Assembly (NCBI RefSeq): GCF_044360475.1
Contig: NZ_CP043494.1
Coordinates: 10,478,001-10,542,000, forward strand
From: Archangium minus
Lineage (GTDB): Bacteria > Myxococcota > Myxococcia > Myxococcales > Myxococcaceae
DNA length: 64,000 nucleotides
Reading direction: 5' to 3'
In this document: positions 25,029 to 34,098 of the stretch, piece by piece
Layout: each line of letters starts with the position of its first letter
Position numbering within the stretch: position 1 is the stretch's first letter
The notes under the pieces: generated by a model
Seen by the model: only the letters and a program-made list of their open reading frames with translations
Databases searched by the model: none
Told to the model about the DNA's origin: nothing
Program-made: the position numbers and the translations under genes

Positions 25029-26567
25029 TCTGGGCTGAAGAATGCACACGCAGAGGGAGAGAGGGAGCAAGGGGTGGGCAAGCAGGAAGGCGCATGACTT
25101 GAGCGGTAGGGTCCGATAGGGAGGCAGCCCATGGACGCTGCCGCATTGTATCTGACGTACGAGGTTCTCTATCCGGCCGGGAGTTTCGGTCCCCAGGACG
25201 AGGTGTGGCTGAGGGACAGGCTGCTGCACACCCTTCACCTGATGGAGGGGCAGCCTGGGGTCACCCTCAATCGATTGGGCACCAGCCGGGCGGAGCGAAT
25301 GGGGGCCTACCGGATGGTGGAGAATGAAGACGTCAGCTTCCAGAGGCTGCTGGAGCCGGCGGCCCAGACAGTGGGCAAGGCGGTGGCACAAGGGCTGGCG
25401 GGAGAAGTGGCGCTGTGCGTGCACGACCGGACCGAGGTGGAACTCAGTCACCTGTCCATGAGCGGGGTAGGACAGGTGGGCAACCCGTCTGTCAGGGCTT
25501 CTTCGTGCAGACGGCGTTGGTGGTGCAGACGGACGGCGCCGCCTTTGGAGTGCTGGGAGCGTGCACCTGGAGCGCCCGGCCGCGCAAAGGGGCAAGGCCA
25601 AGAGCAGAAAGCAGCGGCCCTTCGAGCAGAAGGAGAGCGTCTTGTGGTGGCGGGCCCTGGTGGAGGCCGAAGAGCGCGTGGGAGAGCCAGGGCGGCTGCT
25701 GCACATCATCGACGCCGAAGGAGACATTTTCGAGTTGCTCTCCCGCGCGACCGGCGAGGGCTTTCAGCTGCTGGTGCGCGCCGGCCAGGACAGGCGAGTG
25801 GAGGGGGAAGGGGGAAGCTGTGGGCCACCCTGGAAGGGTTACCCGTGGTGGGCAGCCGGCCGTTGCACGTGTCGGCCCAGCCAGCCCGGGCCGACAGGGT
25901 GGCGCGCACGGCACGCGACGCCACGCTGTCGCTGCGCTATGCCCCCTCACGCTGCTGCCCCCGGGCGCCAGGGTGGGCAGCCGGTGCGGGTGTGGGCGTA
26001 CTGGTGCGCGAAGAGGCGCCGCCACAGGGACAGAAAGCCGTGGAGTGGCTGCTGCTGAGCAACGCGCCCATTGAAAGTGAGGAGGCGGCCTGGGGCGCAG
26101 TGACGGCCTACCAGAAGAGGTGGGGCATTGAGGAATTGCACAAGGCCCTGAAGACGGGCTGCCGACTGGAGGGGCGTCAGCACGAGGCACGCGAGCACCT
26201 GGAGAACCTGCTCGCCCTCACCCTGCTGACCTCCGTCAAGTTGCTGCGCCTGCGCACCCTGAGCCGTACCCTCCCGGATGAGCCCGCCGACGCAGTGCTG
26301 GCTCCGGCCGAGGTGCAAGTGCTCCAAGCCATGGCACCCCAACTCTCTCCACGCATGCCCTTGCAAGGGGCGCTGACGCTTCGTCAGGCCCTGCTGCTCA
26401 TCGCCGCCCTGGGCGGTTACATGGCCAACCCGCAGAAGCGCCCTCCGGGCTGGCTCGTCCTCTGGCGCGGCTACGAACGGCTGCGCGACTACGTCGCGGG
26501 CTTCTCCCTTGCCCAGTTCCTTTCCGCCGCCCCCCGCCTGCCTAGCGTGTGCAATCCTCAGCCCAGA
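25029..26567 (+). mobile_element. Decayed IS4-type insertion sequence
   Basis: About 1.54 kb bounded by near-perfect 20-base inverted ends: TCTGGGCTGAAGAATGCACA at 25029 against the complement of 26548-26567, 18 of 20 matching. The single transposase gene inside has several frameshifts. No direct target repeats remain; instead the flanks are the two arms of a REP-like palindrome, which extends the apparent inverted repeat to about 29 bases. The element is presumably immobile. Confidence 0.7.
25131..26540 (+). pseudogene. IS4-family transposase, multiply frameshifted
   Basis: Protein similarity moves between all three forward frames. Frame 1 gives 'EVALCVHDRTEVELSHLS' (first Asp region), frame 2 'VCQGFFVQTALVVQTDGAAF', frame 3 'RLLHIIDAEGDIFELLSRAT' (second Asp region), then frame 1 again with 'AYQKRWGIEELHKALKTGCR', the Y-x2-R-x3-E-x6-K signature of IS4/Tn5-type enzymes. 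A further slip is likely near 25950. A frame-1 reading stays open past the right inverted end, but that part is not transposase. At least three or four indels make it non-functional. Confidence 0.8.
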
Positions 26568-26577
26568 GGGAGAGGGG
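26568..26577 (+). repeat. REP-like palindrome, right arm after IS4-type element
   Basis: GGGAGAGGGG, the complement arm of CCCTCTCCC at 25020-25028. In the intact unit at 34168-34188 these arms are separated by just three bases. Confidence 0.55.
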
Positions 26578-26589
26578 ACATCCACGGAA

Positions 26590-26703
26590 CCATCGATCAG
26601 GCTGCGCCACCACATGCCTCGACGCGTTCGGGCCTTCCTCGACTTCCTGACGCCGCGGCTGCGCGAGGCCTTGAGTGCCCCCCTGCCCAAGGCCCCCACG
26701 CGT
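26590..26703 (+). pseudogene. 3' remnant of a LysR-family regulator gene
   Basis: Encodes PSIRLRHHMPRRVRAFLDFL followed by TPRLREAL, the usual C-terminal end of a LysR substrate-binding domain (compare 'LPKVRVFLDFAASLL' in the intact LysR at 52047-52931). It has no N-terminal part in the window and no stop at the expected place, so it is a fragment. With the Rieske 5' remnant on the other side of the IS4-type element, it marks a deletion of the sequence between them. Confidence 0.45.
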
Positions 26704-26826
26704 GATTCTCGTTCACGGTCGGTGAGCAAGGAGGCGGGCACGAGCCAGGCGGGAGGTCATGCTCCCATGACTACCTTCTCGGTTGCGCGATCCGCGCGGT
26801 CTCTCCCCCTGCTCCCGGAGCCCGCC

Positions 26827-27291
26827 ATGAACTGGAAGGACAATCTCCTCACGGATGACGCTCGCATCCACGCGCTGCTCGAGAGTTCCCGGCGCATCGC
26901 AGTGCTCGGCATCAAGTCGGACGCCGAGGACAAGAAGCCCGCCCACGCCGTCCCCAGGTACCTCCAGAAGCACGGCTACGACATCATCCCCGTGCCCGTG
27001 AAGGACGTGGGCCCCACGGTGCTCGGCCAGAAGCCCTACCACTCCGTCGCCGAGGTGCCCGGCCCCATCGACATCGTCGAGGTCTTCCGCAAACCGGAGG
27101 ACATCGGCCCGCACGTGGATGACCTGCTCGCCAAGAAGCCCAGGGCCGTCTGGTTCCAGCTCGGTATCCGCAACGATGCCGCCGCCGAGCAGCTCGCTCG
27201 CGCTGGCATCCAGGTGGTCCAGGACCGCTGCATGAAGATCGAGCTCAGCCGGTTGACAGAGCAACAGGGACAACACTGGCCTTCGGCCTGA
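26827..27291 (+). CDS. CoA-binding (YccU-type) Rossmann protein
   Basis: 154-residue cytosolic protein of the CoA_binding_2 family. 'SRRIAVLGIKSDAEDKKPAHAVPRYLQKHGYDIIPV' is the N-terminal Rossmann half and 'RAVWFQLGIRNDAAAEQLARAGIQVVQDRCMKIE' the C-terminal half. Members are thought to bind CoA or acyl-CoA; physiological roles are unclear. The ATG at 26827 gives the normal family start MNWKDNLLTDDARI. It lies 22 bases upstream of the glycosyltransferase gene and is likely co-transcribed. Confidence 0.88.
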   Translation: MNWKDNLLTDDARIHALLESSRRIAVLGIKSDAEDKKPAHAVPRYLQKHGYDIIPVPVKDVGPTVLGQKPYHSVAEVPGPIDIVEVFRKPEDIGPHVDDLLAKKPRAVWFQLGIRNDAAAEQLARAGIQVVQDRCMKIELSRLTEQQGQHWPSA

Positions 27292-27313
27292 GCATTCGTT
27301 CATCATCCCTCGC

Positions 27314-28726
27314 ATGAGCGACATCGCCTTCCTGTGCCACCCCACGGTGGGTCACCTGAACACGCTGTTGTCGACTGCGCTGCGGATGAAGGAGGACGGA
27401 CACCGCACGCGCTTCTTCATCCCCGGGGGACCCGCGCTCCCCTTCCGGTTGCGGCCGGACATCCTCAACAACGTGGTGGACGTCCCCGCGATGGTGGAGC
27501 GCGCCGGCCTGCCGTTGGAACGGCTCCGCCCGGCGCTCGGAGTCATCTTCCACGCCATCCGGCTCGCCCGGAGCAGTGGCTACGAGGAGAGTCGGATTGC
27601 CCTGAAGCTGTTCACCGCTGGGGTGGAGGCAACCACCCGGGACATCCTCCGGCGGCTGGAGCGGCAACCCGCGGAGGTGCTGGTCACCGATTTCGCCTTC
27701 TACCCGGCCCTCCTCGCCGCCGAGAAGCTGGGGCTGCCATGGGCGGCCGTCTATCACAGCGGCCTCCCCTTCCGAGGCCCGGGCATCCCGCCCTGGGGCA
27801 GTGGCCTGCCGATCGGCACTCCGGATGGCCCCGAGTTGCGGCACGCCGAAACGGCCGAGGCGGTGTTGCTCGCGGAGTTGGCCCAGCGGGTGCGCAAGGC
27901 CCGGCGCGCGCTCGGATTGGAACCGGGCCCGGAGGATGTCCTGCGCTCGCCCGCCTCGCCCTGGCTCAACCTGGTGATGAGCCATGAGGCCATCGAGGCA
28001 CCGCGCACCGGCCTCGGGCCGAGCACCTTCTATGTAGGTCCCTGCTTCTCCACCCGGCGGGGCACTGACTCCCAGGGCTTCCCCTTCGACAAACTGCGCG
28101 CGGATGCCTTCAAGGTCTACGTGTCGCTCGGCACTGTCTTCAACGACAAGCCAGAGGTGTTCCGCACCATCCTCCGGGGACTCGACGCACCGGGCATCCA
28201 GGTCATCGTCAGTGGAGGGGCCGCGTACCCCGTGCTCGCCTCCGGGCCGCTGCCCTCCAACGTGCTCCTCTTCCGCCGCGTCCCCCAGGTGGACCTGTTG
28301 CCGAAGGTGGAGCTCGTCATCAGCCATGGGGGCAACAACACCACGAACGAGACGCTCGCCGCGGGCAAGCCCCTGCTGGTGGTGCCAGTGGGGGGTGAGC
28401 AGCACGACAACGCGCGACGCGTGGAGTACCTGGGCGCCGGGCTGTTCCTGCCGATGCAGTCCTTGTCGCAGGAGGCGGTCCTCCGGGCGGTGACGCGGCT
28501 CCGCGAGGAACCGGGCTTCCGAGACCGGGCCGAGGCCCTGCGCCAGCACCTGGCGGCCACCGATGGCACGGGCACGGCCGCGGCCCTCATCGCACTGCTG
28601 GCGAAGCGCCGCGCTCCGCTGCGCATCCCCGACGGAGCACCCCGCTCCCTCACGCACGAGGGGCTCGCCTCGCTGCTCGCATCGCTCGGAGACCCCTCGG
28701 GCAGCACCACCTCTCGTTCCGCATGA
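27314..28726 (+). CDS. GT1-family glycosyltransferase (UGT/MGT type)
   Basis: 470-residue GT-B glycosyltransferase resembling macrolide/UDP-glucosyl transferases. The N-terminus MSDIAFLCHPTVGHLNTLLS contains the acceptor-domain GH motif. The C-terminal donor site has 'VYVSLGTVFNDKPEVF' and the PSPG-like 'ISHGGNNTTNETLAAGKPLL' followed by 'GGEQHDNARRVEYLGAG', with His and Glu in the expected places. It could decorate a lipid, carotenoid or secondary metabolite; no biosynthetic cluster surrounds it. Probably an operon with the CoA-binding gene. Confidence 0.88.
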   Translation: MSDIAFLCHPTVGHLNTLLSTALRMKEDGHRTRFFIPGGPALPFRLRPDILNNVVDVPAMVERAGLPLERLRPALGVIFHAIRLARSSGYEESRIALKLFTAGVEATTRDILRRLERQPAEVLVTDFAFYPALLAAEKLGLPWAAVYHSGLPFRGPGIPPWGSGLPIGTPDGPELRHAETAEAVLLAELAQRVRKARRALGLEPGPEDVLRSPASPWLNLVMSHEAIEAPRTGLGPSTFYVGPCFSTRRGTDSQGFPFDKLRADAFKVYVSLGTVFNDKPEVFRTILRGLDAPGIQVIVSGGAAYPVLASGPLPSNVLLFRRVPQVDLLPKVELVISHGGNNTTNETLAAGKPLLVVPVGGEQHDNARRVEYLGAGLFLPMQSLSQEAVLRAVTRLREEPGFRDRAEALRQHLAATDGTGTAAALIALLAKRRAPLRIPDGAPRSLTHEGLASLLASLGDPSGSTTSRSA

Positions 28727-28888
28727 GGAACCGGTGGGCAGGTGCCGCAGGCCGCGCGCCTGATGCGGCCCCTCCCCGAGGTCTCCCCGACTTGTCCGCT
28801 CGCATACGCGCCCGTCCTCCAGCGATGACGGACCCGTTGCCGTCCGAGCGCTGGGCCCTACACTGGCCCTCCACCGCTGGAGGAATGG

Positions 28889-29668
28889 ATGCCTCGCGCA
28901 GCAGCTGCCCCTCGCCCGTCTCCCCGCAAGAAGACGCCCCGGGAGTCCTCCTCTTCAGCCTCCGGGCCCCGGACCCTGGCCATCGACATCGGAGGCTCGG
29001 GACTCAAGGCGCTCGTTCTCGGGCCAGATGGAACGCCGCTCTCCGAGCGCCAGCGCGTGGCCACGCCGAAGCCCGCCACCACCCAGGCGGTGATGCGCAC
29101 GTTGATGAAGCTCATCAAGCCCCTCGGCAAGTTCGAGCGGGTGTCCGTGGGCTTCCCGGGCGTGGTGGAGGAAGGCGTGACGAAGACGGCCCACAACCTC
29201 CACAAGAGCTGGGAGGACTTCGATCTCGCCCAGGCGCTGTCCAAGGCGACCGGCCGCCCCACCCGCGTGCTCAACGACGCTGGCGTGCAGGGGTTCGGCG
29301 TCATCGAGGGGCGCGGAGTGGAGATGGTCCTCACCCTGGGCACCGGCCTGGGCTGCGCGCTCTACGTCGACGGCAAGTACGTGCCCAATATCGAGCTTGC
29401 CCACCACCCCTTCCGACACGGGAAGACCTATGAGGAGTACGTGGGCGATGCCGCGCTGAAGCGGGTCGGCAAGAAGAAGTGGAACAAGCACGTGCAGCGC
29501 GTGCTGGAGCAGGTCCAACCCATCTTCAACCCACAAAAAATCTACCTGGGCGGGGGCAACGCCAGGCTCGTCGACTTCCCGCTCCCCAAGAACGTGAAGC
29601 TCACCGAGAACATCGCCGGGCTCCTGGGCGGTAACGCGCTCTGGAAAGACGAGCCGCTCCCCCGCTGA
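28889..29668 (+). CDS. ppgK: Polyphosphate glucokinase-like ROK kinase
   Basis: 259-residue ROK-family sugar kinase. The N-terminal 28 residues are a Ser/Pro/Lys-rich extension; then 'LAIDIGGSGLKALVLGPDG' is the phosphate-binding loop, 'SVGFPGVVEEG' and 'RVLNDAGVQGFG' hold the sugar and catalytic Asp, and 'LTLGTGLGCALYVDG' is the second phosphate loop. The overall layout matches polyphosphate-dependent glucokinase (PpgK) of actinobacteria and myxobacteria. A GGAGG site stands close to the ATG. It would feed glucose 6-phosphate into glycogen and central metabolism; the phosphate donor cannot be fixed from sequence alone. Confidence 0.82.
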   Translation: MPRAAAAPRPSPRKKTPRESSSSASGPRTLAIDIGGSGLKALVLGPDGTPLSERQRVATPKPATTQAVMRTLMKLIKPLGKFERVSVGFPGVVEEGVTKTAHNLHKSWEDFDLAQALSKATGRPTRVLNDAGVQGFGVIEGRGVEMVLTLGTGLGCALYVDGKYVPNIELAHHPFRHGKTYEEYVGDAALKRVGKKKWNKHVQRVLEQVQPIFNPQKIYLGGGNARLVDFPLPKNVKLTENIAGLLGGNALWKDEPLPR

Positions 29669-29670
29669 GC

Positions 29671-30849
29671 TCAGGAGGGGATCCGACAGAGCGCGCGTGC
29701 CCGCACGAGCGTGTCCTCGACCGCGTGGATCCACACGGTGGGAAAGCGCGAGGGCTCGCACATCCACGCGGAGAGGCTCGGGACGGCCTGGGCCAGGCCT
29801 CCGCACTCGTCCGCCACAGCCGCCACCAGCAGCTCGCCCGTGCGCCGTAACCGCTGGCTCCACTCGGGCCCCACGCGCATATCGAAGTCCATCGCGAGGG
29901 AGCACATCGTCTCGTCGTCGATGAACCGACGTCGCTCCCCGGCCATGCGCTCGGCCACTCGCGAGAGCACACCGTCCCCCTCCTGGAGCGCGGGCTTCGC
30001 GCGGACAAGCTCCTGGTGGAGCACCCGCAGGTGTCGCTCGAGCATGAGACGCGGCATCCCACGGGCGGCCAAGAGCCGACCCAACCAGGAGACATGTTTC
30101 CAGACCGCATCGTCGGACTCGCGTCCGAGCATCACCAACCACGCGCTGTCGCTCCAGGAGAAGTGACGACCGTGCTCGCCATAGCGCCACGCGTAATAGG
30201 GGAACTCCTCCCATGAAGTCTCAGCAGCGCGGACGGCGGCCCGCAGCTCGTCGACGTCCGCGGTGATGGGGTGGCTCCCGGCATCACGGTTGAGCCAATA
30301 GGCGGGCGGAAGCTCGCGCGGAGGATGGAGCGCGTCGAGCAGCTCCCGAACCTGGGCGAAAGCCTCGGATGCAGCGTGGACGAGCCCGTCTTCCTCGGCG
30401 GGCTCGAGGGACACGCCCTCCAGCAAACGCGTGAGCTCATGCCAAGGGGTAGTGCCCGGAAGCGGAAAGGGGGCCAGTTGCAACGCGTAGTGGTAGCCGA
30501 GCAGTGACAGGGGCTCCCGGTGGACCGCGGAACGCATCCGCTCCCCGAGCGCGATGGCTCGGATGAGCACAGGGCTCTGGAGCACCTCCTGGGGCGGCTC
30601 GTGGATGAGGCCAGGCTCGAGGAGCGGATGGAGCGGCGGGTCCTCCGCGCTGGCCGCGACCAGGGCGGGATGCGACGCGGCGGCGAGCGCCCACGTCAAA
30701 TCCCGATGCAGGAGGGCGAGGGCTTGATGCAGGGCCCGATGACTCTCGGGAAGCAGGCTCCGCGACGCGAGGGCCTGGAAACAGGGAAGCACCTCGAGCT
30801 GGGCCTGGTGGGCACGGGCTTCGTCGCACAAGCGTTCAGCGAGCGTCAT
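29671..30849 (-). CDS. Hypothetical helical protein (392 aa)
   Basis: Not recognised. 392 residues, almost entirely helical, Leu/Ala/Arg/Glu-rich, with no signal or membrane segment. The first third (LCDEARAHQAQLEVLPCFQALAS; 'HRALHQALALLHRDLTWAL') has a faint resemblance to the haem-oxygenase-like helical fold. Several His and Trp residues ('WEEFPYYAWRYGEHGRHFSW') cluster in the middle and may form a binding pocket. Convergent with ppgK, with only two bases between the stops. Good coding character along its whole length argues that it is real. Confidence 0.6.
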   Translation of the reverse strand: MTLAERLCDEARAHQAQLEVLPCFQALASRSLLPESHRALHQALALLHRDLTWALAAASHPALVAASAEDPPLHPLLEPGLIHEPPQEVLQSPVLIRAIALGERMRSAVHREPLSLLGYHYALQLAPFPLPGTTPWHELTRLLEGVSLEPAEEDGLVHAASEAFAQVRELLDALHPPRELPPAYWLNRDAGSHPITADVDELRAAVRAAETSWEEFPYYAWRYGEHGRHFSWSDSAWLVMLGRESDDAVWKHVSWLGRLLAARGMPRLMLERHLRVLHQELVRAKPALQEGDGVLSRVAERMAGERRRFIDDETMCSLAMDFDMRVGPEWSQRLRRTGELLVAAVADECGGLAQAVPSLSAWMCEPSRFPTVWIHAVEDTLVRARALCRIPS

Positions 30850-31100
30850 CTTTTCCCCCGTGGCGAGTCCTCGCGCTCGAAGACGAATCTATACGCCGCG
30901 GATGCACACCTTCACGCCGCGTTGGCTTCGGCCCGCGCACCTCTGCCATCCATCCATCACATGGGAAGTGGGAAGCCCGCGGGTAACGCTCCGCCCTCCT
31001 GCTCGCCCGCCCTCCGGCCCCTGGAGCCCCAGCCGTCCACCCCCCGACGCACGTCGCGATGCACACGATGAAGGCAGGCACTCACGAATGGAGCGACGCC

Positions 31101-31376
31101 ATGGACAAGAAGGAATTTCTCGAGCGGCCCATGGGCATCCCCCTGGACCCGGCGAAGCAGAAGGACCCCGAGGAGCACGGTGACCGGGTTCCCGCCGAGG
31201 GCCGGGCCGAGCATCTCAACGACGTAACCGAACAGAATGGTGGCCAGCGCTCCGAGGTCGGCGTGCCCTGGAACAGCAGCAGCCTCGAGAAGGGCCTGTC
31301 CGAGGAGTACGACAAGCACGGCGGACGCGGTGAGCGGGGTGCGCCGGGTGCTCGGGGTGAGCCGAACGAGGAGTGA
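31101..31376 (+). CDS. Small hydrophilic protein (91 aa)
   Basis: MDKKEFLERPMGIPLDPAKQ and onward: very hydrophilic, rich in Glu, Gly, Lys and Arg, with a Gly/Arg-rich end, and probably intrinsically disordered. A GGAG sequence seven bases before the ATG supports this start over one ten codons upstream. It resembles small stress-induced hydrophilic proteins, but no family is assigned. It lies 98 bases before the DNA-repair operon. Confidence 0.55.
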   Translation: MDKKEFLERPMGIPLDPAKQKDPEEHGDRVPAEGRAEHLNDVTEQNGGQRSEVGVPWNSSSLEKGLSEEYDKHGGRGERGAPGARGEPNEE

Positions 31377-31473
31377 CTCCCGGCTCCCCAGCAGGCGAGG
31401 GAAGAGGCGACTCCGGGCAGGCCCGTCCTCCCGTGGTCGTGCCTCGCCGTGACCGTTATCCCAAAGGGCCCGG

Positions 31474-32499
31474 ATGAACGTCTCGCCTTCGCTCGACAGA
31501 CCGCCGCTCGTCACGGTGACCCCCGAAGGGCTTCATTGCCCGGCGGGGGGTTTCCACATCGACCCCTGGCGGCCCGTGGAACGCGCCCTCATCACCCACG
31601 CCCATGGCGATCATGCGCGGTGGGGCAGCAAGCGCTACCTCGGCGCGAGCCCCGGCCTGGGACTGCTGCGCAAGCGCCTGGGCGCGGACGCGGACATCTC
31701 CACGCTCGGCTACGGTGAGCGCCTGTCCCTCGGCGAGGTGACGGTCAGCTTCCACCCCGCGGGCCACGTGCTGGGCAGCGCTCAAATCCGCATCGAGCAC
31801 CGGGGCGAGGTGTGGGTCGTGTCCGGCGACTACAAGCGAGACCCGGACCCGACGTGCGCGCCCTTCGAGCCCGTCCGCTGCGACACCTTCATCACCGAGG
31901 CCACCTTCGCGCTCCCCATCTACCGCTGGGACGACACGCGGCTCATCGCCGAGGAGGTGCTGCGCTGGTGGGACGGCAACCACGAGGCGGGCCGGGCCTC
32001 GGTGCTCTTCTGCTACGCGCTGGGCAAGGCGCAGCGGTTGCTCGCGGAGCTCGCCCGGCTCACGGACCGCGAGGTGCTGGTTCACGGTGCCACGCATGCG
32101 CTCGTGGAGTGCTACCGCGAGGCCGGTGTCCGCATGCTCCCCACCCGCCCCGTGTCTGAGATGGAGAAGGGCACCTCCTACGCCGGAGCGCTCGTGCTGG
32201 CTCCGCCCAGCGCCGCTGGCTCCACGTGGATGCGCCGCTTCGGCGAGCATGAGACGGGCTTCGCCTCGGGGTGGATGCGCGTGCGCGGCAACCGGCGCCG
32301 CCGGGGTTATGACCGCGGGTTCGTCCTCTCCGACCACGCGGACTGGCCTGGCCTCTTGCGCACCGCGAAGGAGACGGGCGCCTCGCGCGTCCTCGTCACC
32401 CATGGCTCCAGCGACACGCTCGCGCGCTACCTGCGCGAGCACCAGGGCATCGACGCGGCGCCACTCTCCACCCCCTTCGAGGGCGAGACGGAGGACTGA
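31474..32499 (+). CDS. Ligase-associated DNA exonuclease (MBL/beta-CASP fold)
   Basis: 341-residue metallo-beta-lactamase-fold nuclease. The metal-binding HxHxDH motif is in 'ALITHAHGDHARWGS' (His42, His44, Asp46, His47); 'FHPAGHVLGSAQI' and 'VVSGDYKRDPDPT' give the next ligands and 'VLSDHADWPGLL' lies in the beta-CASP region. It is the first gene of the conserved four-gene set EXO-LIG-LHR-MPE, in which this protein is a DNA exonuclease. The next start follows three bases after its stop. The set is established in Pseudomonas and Mycobacterium relatives as a DNA-damage response operon. Confidence 0.92.
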   Translation: MNVSPSLDRPPLVTVTPEGLHCPAGGFHIDPWRPVERALITHAHGDHARWGSKRYLGASPGLGLLRKRLGADADISTLGYGERLSLGEVTVSFHPAGHVLGSAQIRIEHRGEVWVVSGDYKRDPDPTCAPFEPVRCDTFITEATFALPIYRWDDTRLIAEEVLRWWDGNHEAGRASVLFCYALGKAQRLLAELARLTDREVLVHGATHALVECYREAGVRMLPTRPVSEMEKGTSYAGALVLAPPSAAGSTWMRRFGEHETGFASGWMRVRGNRRRRGYDRGFVLSDHADWPGLLRTAKETGASRVLVTHGSSDTLARYLREHQGIDAAPLSTPFEGETED

Positions 32500-32502
32500 C
32501 CC

Positions 32503-34098
32503 GTGCGACGGCTCGCCGACCTCTACGATGCGCTCGACTCCACTACCTCAACCAACGCCAAGGTGGAGGCGATGGTGGCGTACTTCCGCGACACGCCTCC
32601 CGAGGACGCCGCGTGGGGGCTGTTCTTCCTCACGGGTCGCAGACTGAAGCGACTCGTGGCCCCCAAGGCCCTGCGCCAGTGGATCCGCGAGCTGACGGAT
32701 ACTCCCGAGTGGCTCTTCGACGAGACCTATGCCGTGGTGGGCGACCTCGCCGAGGTCATCGCGCTGTTGCTCGATCAGAACGAGCGGCCCCGTGAGCCTG
32801 AGGAGCTGCCCCTGTCCCGCTGGTTGGAGGAGCGTCTGCTGCCTCTGGCCGGGCTCTCCCTCCCCGAGCAGCGTGAGCGCGTCACCGGCTGGTGGCATGT
32901 GCTCCCCCGCCGCGAGCTGTTCCTCTTCAACAAGATGCTCACCGGGGAGCTGCGCGTCGGTGTCTCCGACACCCTCGTGGTCCGCGCGCTCGCGCAGCAC
33001 GCGGGGTTGCCTCCGGCCTCCGTGTCCCACCGCCTCATGGGCACCTGGGCCCCCTCTCGCGCCTTCTTCGAGCAGCTCATCGCCCCGGATGTCTCCGATG
33101 GTGACCGCTCGCGCCCGTATCCGTTCTACCTGGCCAGCCCTCTGGAGCAGCCCGTGGAGCAGCTCGGCGAGCGCGAGGGCTGGCTCGTCGAGTGGAAGTG
33201 GGATGGCATCCGCGGTCAGCTCATCCGTCGGCAAGGCGGTGTTTTTCTGTGGAGCCGCGGCGAGGAGCTCATCACCGAGCGCTTCCCGGAGATCGCTGAG
33301 GCCGCGGCCTCTCTGCCTGATGGCACGGTGCTCGATGGCGAGGTGCTCGCCTATGCTGACGGGCAGCCGCTGCCCTTCAGTCGACTTCAGCGTCGCATCG
33401 GGCGGCAGAAGCTCACCTCCAAGGTGCTCGCGGAGGCCCCTGCCGCCTTCATGGCGTATGACCTGCTCGAGCAGGAGGGGCTGGATGTTCGCTCGCTCCC
33501 GCTCCGCGAGCGCCGCGCCCGGCTGGAAGCGTTGCTCCGCGACAGGCCGATGTTTCCTGTGTCACCCGCGATTGATGCGCCCTCGTGGGAGTCTCTCGCG
33601 GAGGTCCGGCGGGAGTCCCGGTCTCGCAACGTCGAGGGTTTCATGCTCAAGCGGCTCGAGTCCCCCTACCTGCACGGCCGCAAGCGCGGGGATTGGTGGA
33701 AGTGGAAGATCGATCCCTTCACCGTGGATGCCATCTTGCTCTACGCGCATCCCGGTCATGGGCGTCGTGCCTCGCTCTACACCGACTACACCTTCGCCGT
33801 CTGGAACGGCGAGGAGTTGTTGCCCATCGCCAAGGCGTATTCGGGACTCACCGACGAAGAGATTGGGCGGCTCGACCGGTGGATTCGCGCCCATACCCGC
33901 GAGAAGTTTGGACCCGTTCGTTCTGTAGACCCTGTGCAGGTGTTTGAGCTCCATTTCGAGGGGATTGCCGCATCTCCTCGTCATAAGTCCGGCATTGCCT
34001 TGCGGTTCCCTCGCATCGCTCGGTGGCGCTCGGATAAGACCCCTCGTGACGCGGACTCGCTCGAGCAGTTGAAGGAGTTGCTTCATGCCCCCGCGTAG
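32503..34098 (+). CDS. ATP-dependent DNA ligase of the LHR operon
   Basis: 531-residue ATP-dependent DNA ligase. The N-terminal half (about 1-200) is the helical DNA-binding domain. Motif I is 'VEWKWDGIRGQLI', with Lys232 as the adenylated residue; 'DGTVLDGEVLAY' (motif III), 'VEGFMLKRLESPYLHGRKRG' (motif IV) and 'WWKWKIDPFTVDAILLYA' (motif V) follow, then an OB-fold. The GTG start lies three bases after the exonuclease stop. The last 14 bases overlap the helicase gene, whose ribosome site AAGGAG is inside this gene. It joins nicks, probably after processing by the neighbouring nuclease. Confidence 0.94.
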   Translation: MRRLADLYDALDSTTSTNAKVEAMVAYFRDTPPEDAAWGLFFLTGRRLKRLVAPKALRQWIRELTDTPEWLFDETYAVVGDLAEVIALLLDQNERPREPEELPLSRWLEERLLPLAGLSLPEQRERVTGWWHVLPRRELFLFNKMLTGELRVGVSDTLVVRALAQHAGLPPASVSHRLMGTWAPSRAFFEQLIAPDVSDGDRSRPYPFYLASPLEQPVEQLGEREGWLVEWKWDGIRGQLIRRQGGVFLWSRGEELITERFPEIAEAAASLPDGTVLDGEVLAYADGQPLPFSRLQRRIGRQKLTSKVLAEAPAAFMAYDLLEQEGLDVRSLPLRERRARLEALLRDRPMFPVSPAIDAPSWESLAEVRRESRSRNVEGFMLKRLESPYLHGRKRGDWWKWKIDPFTVDAILLYAHPGHGRRASLYTDYTFAVWNGEELLPIAKAYSGLTDEEIGRLDRWIRAHTREKFGPVRSVDPVQVFELHFEGIAASPRHKSGIALRFPRIARWRSDKTPRDADSLEQLKELLHAPA

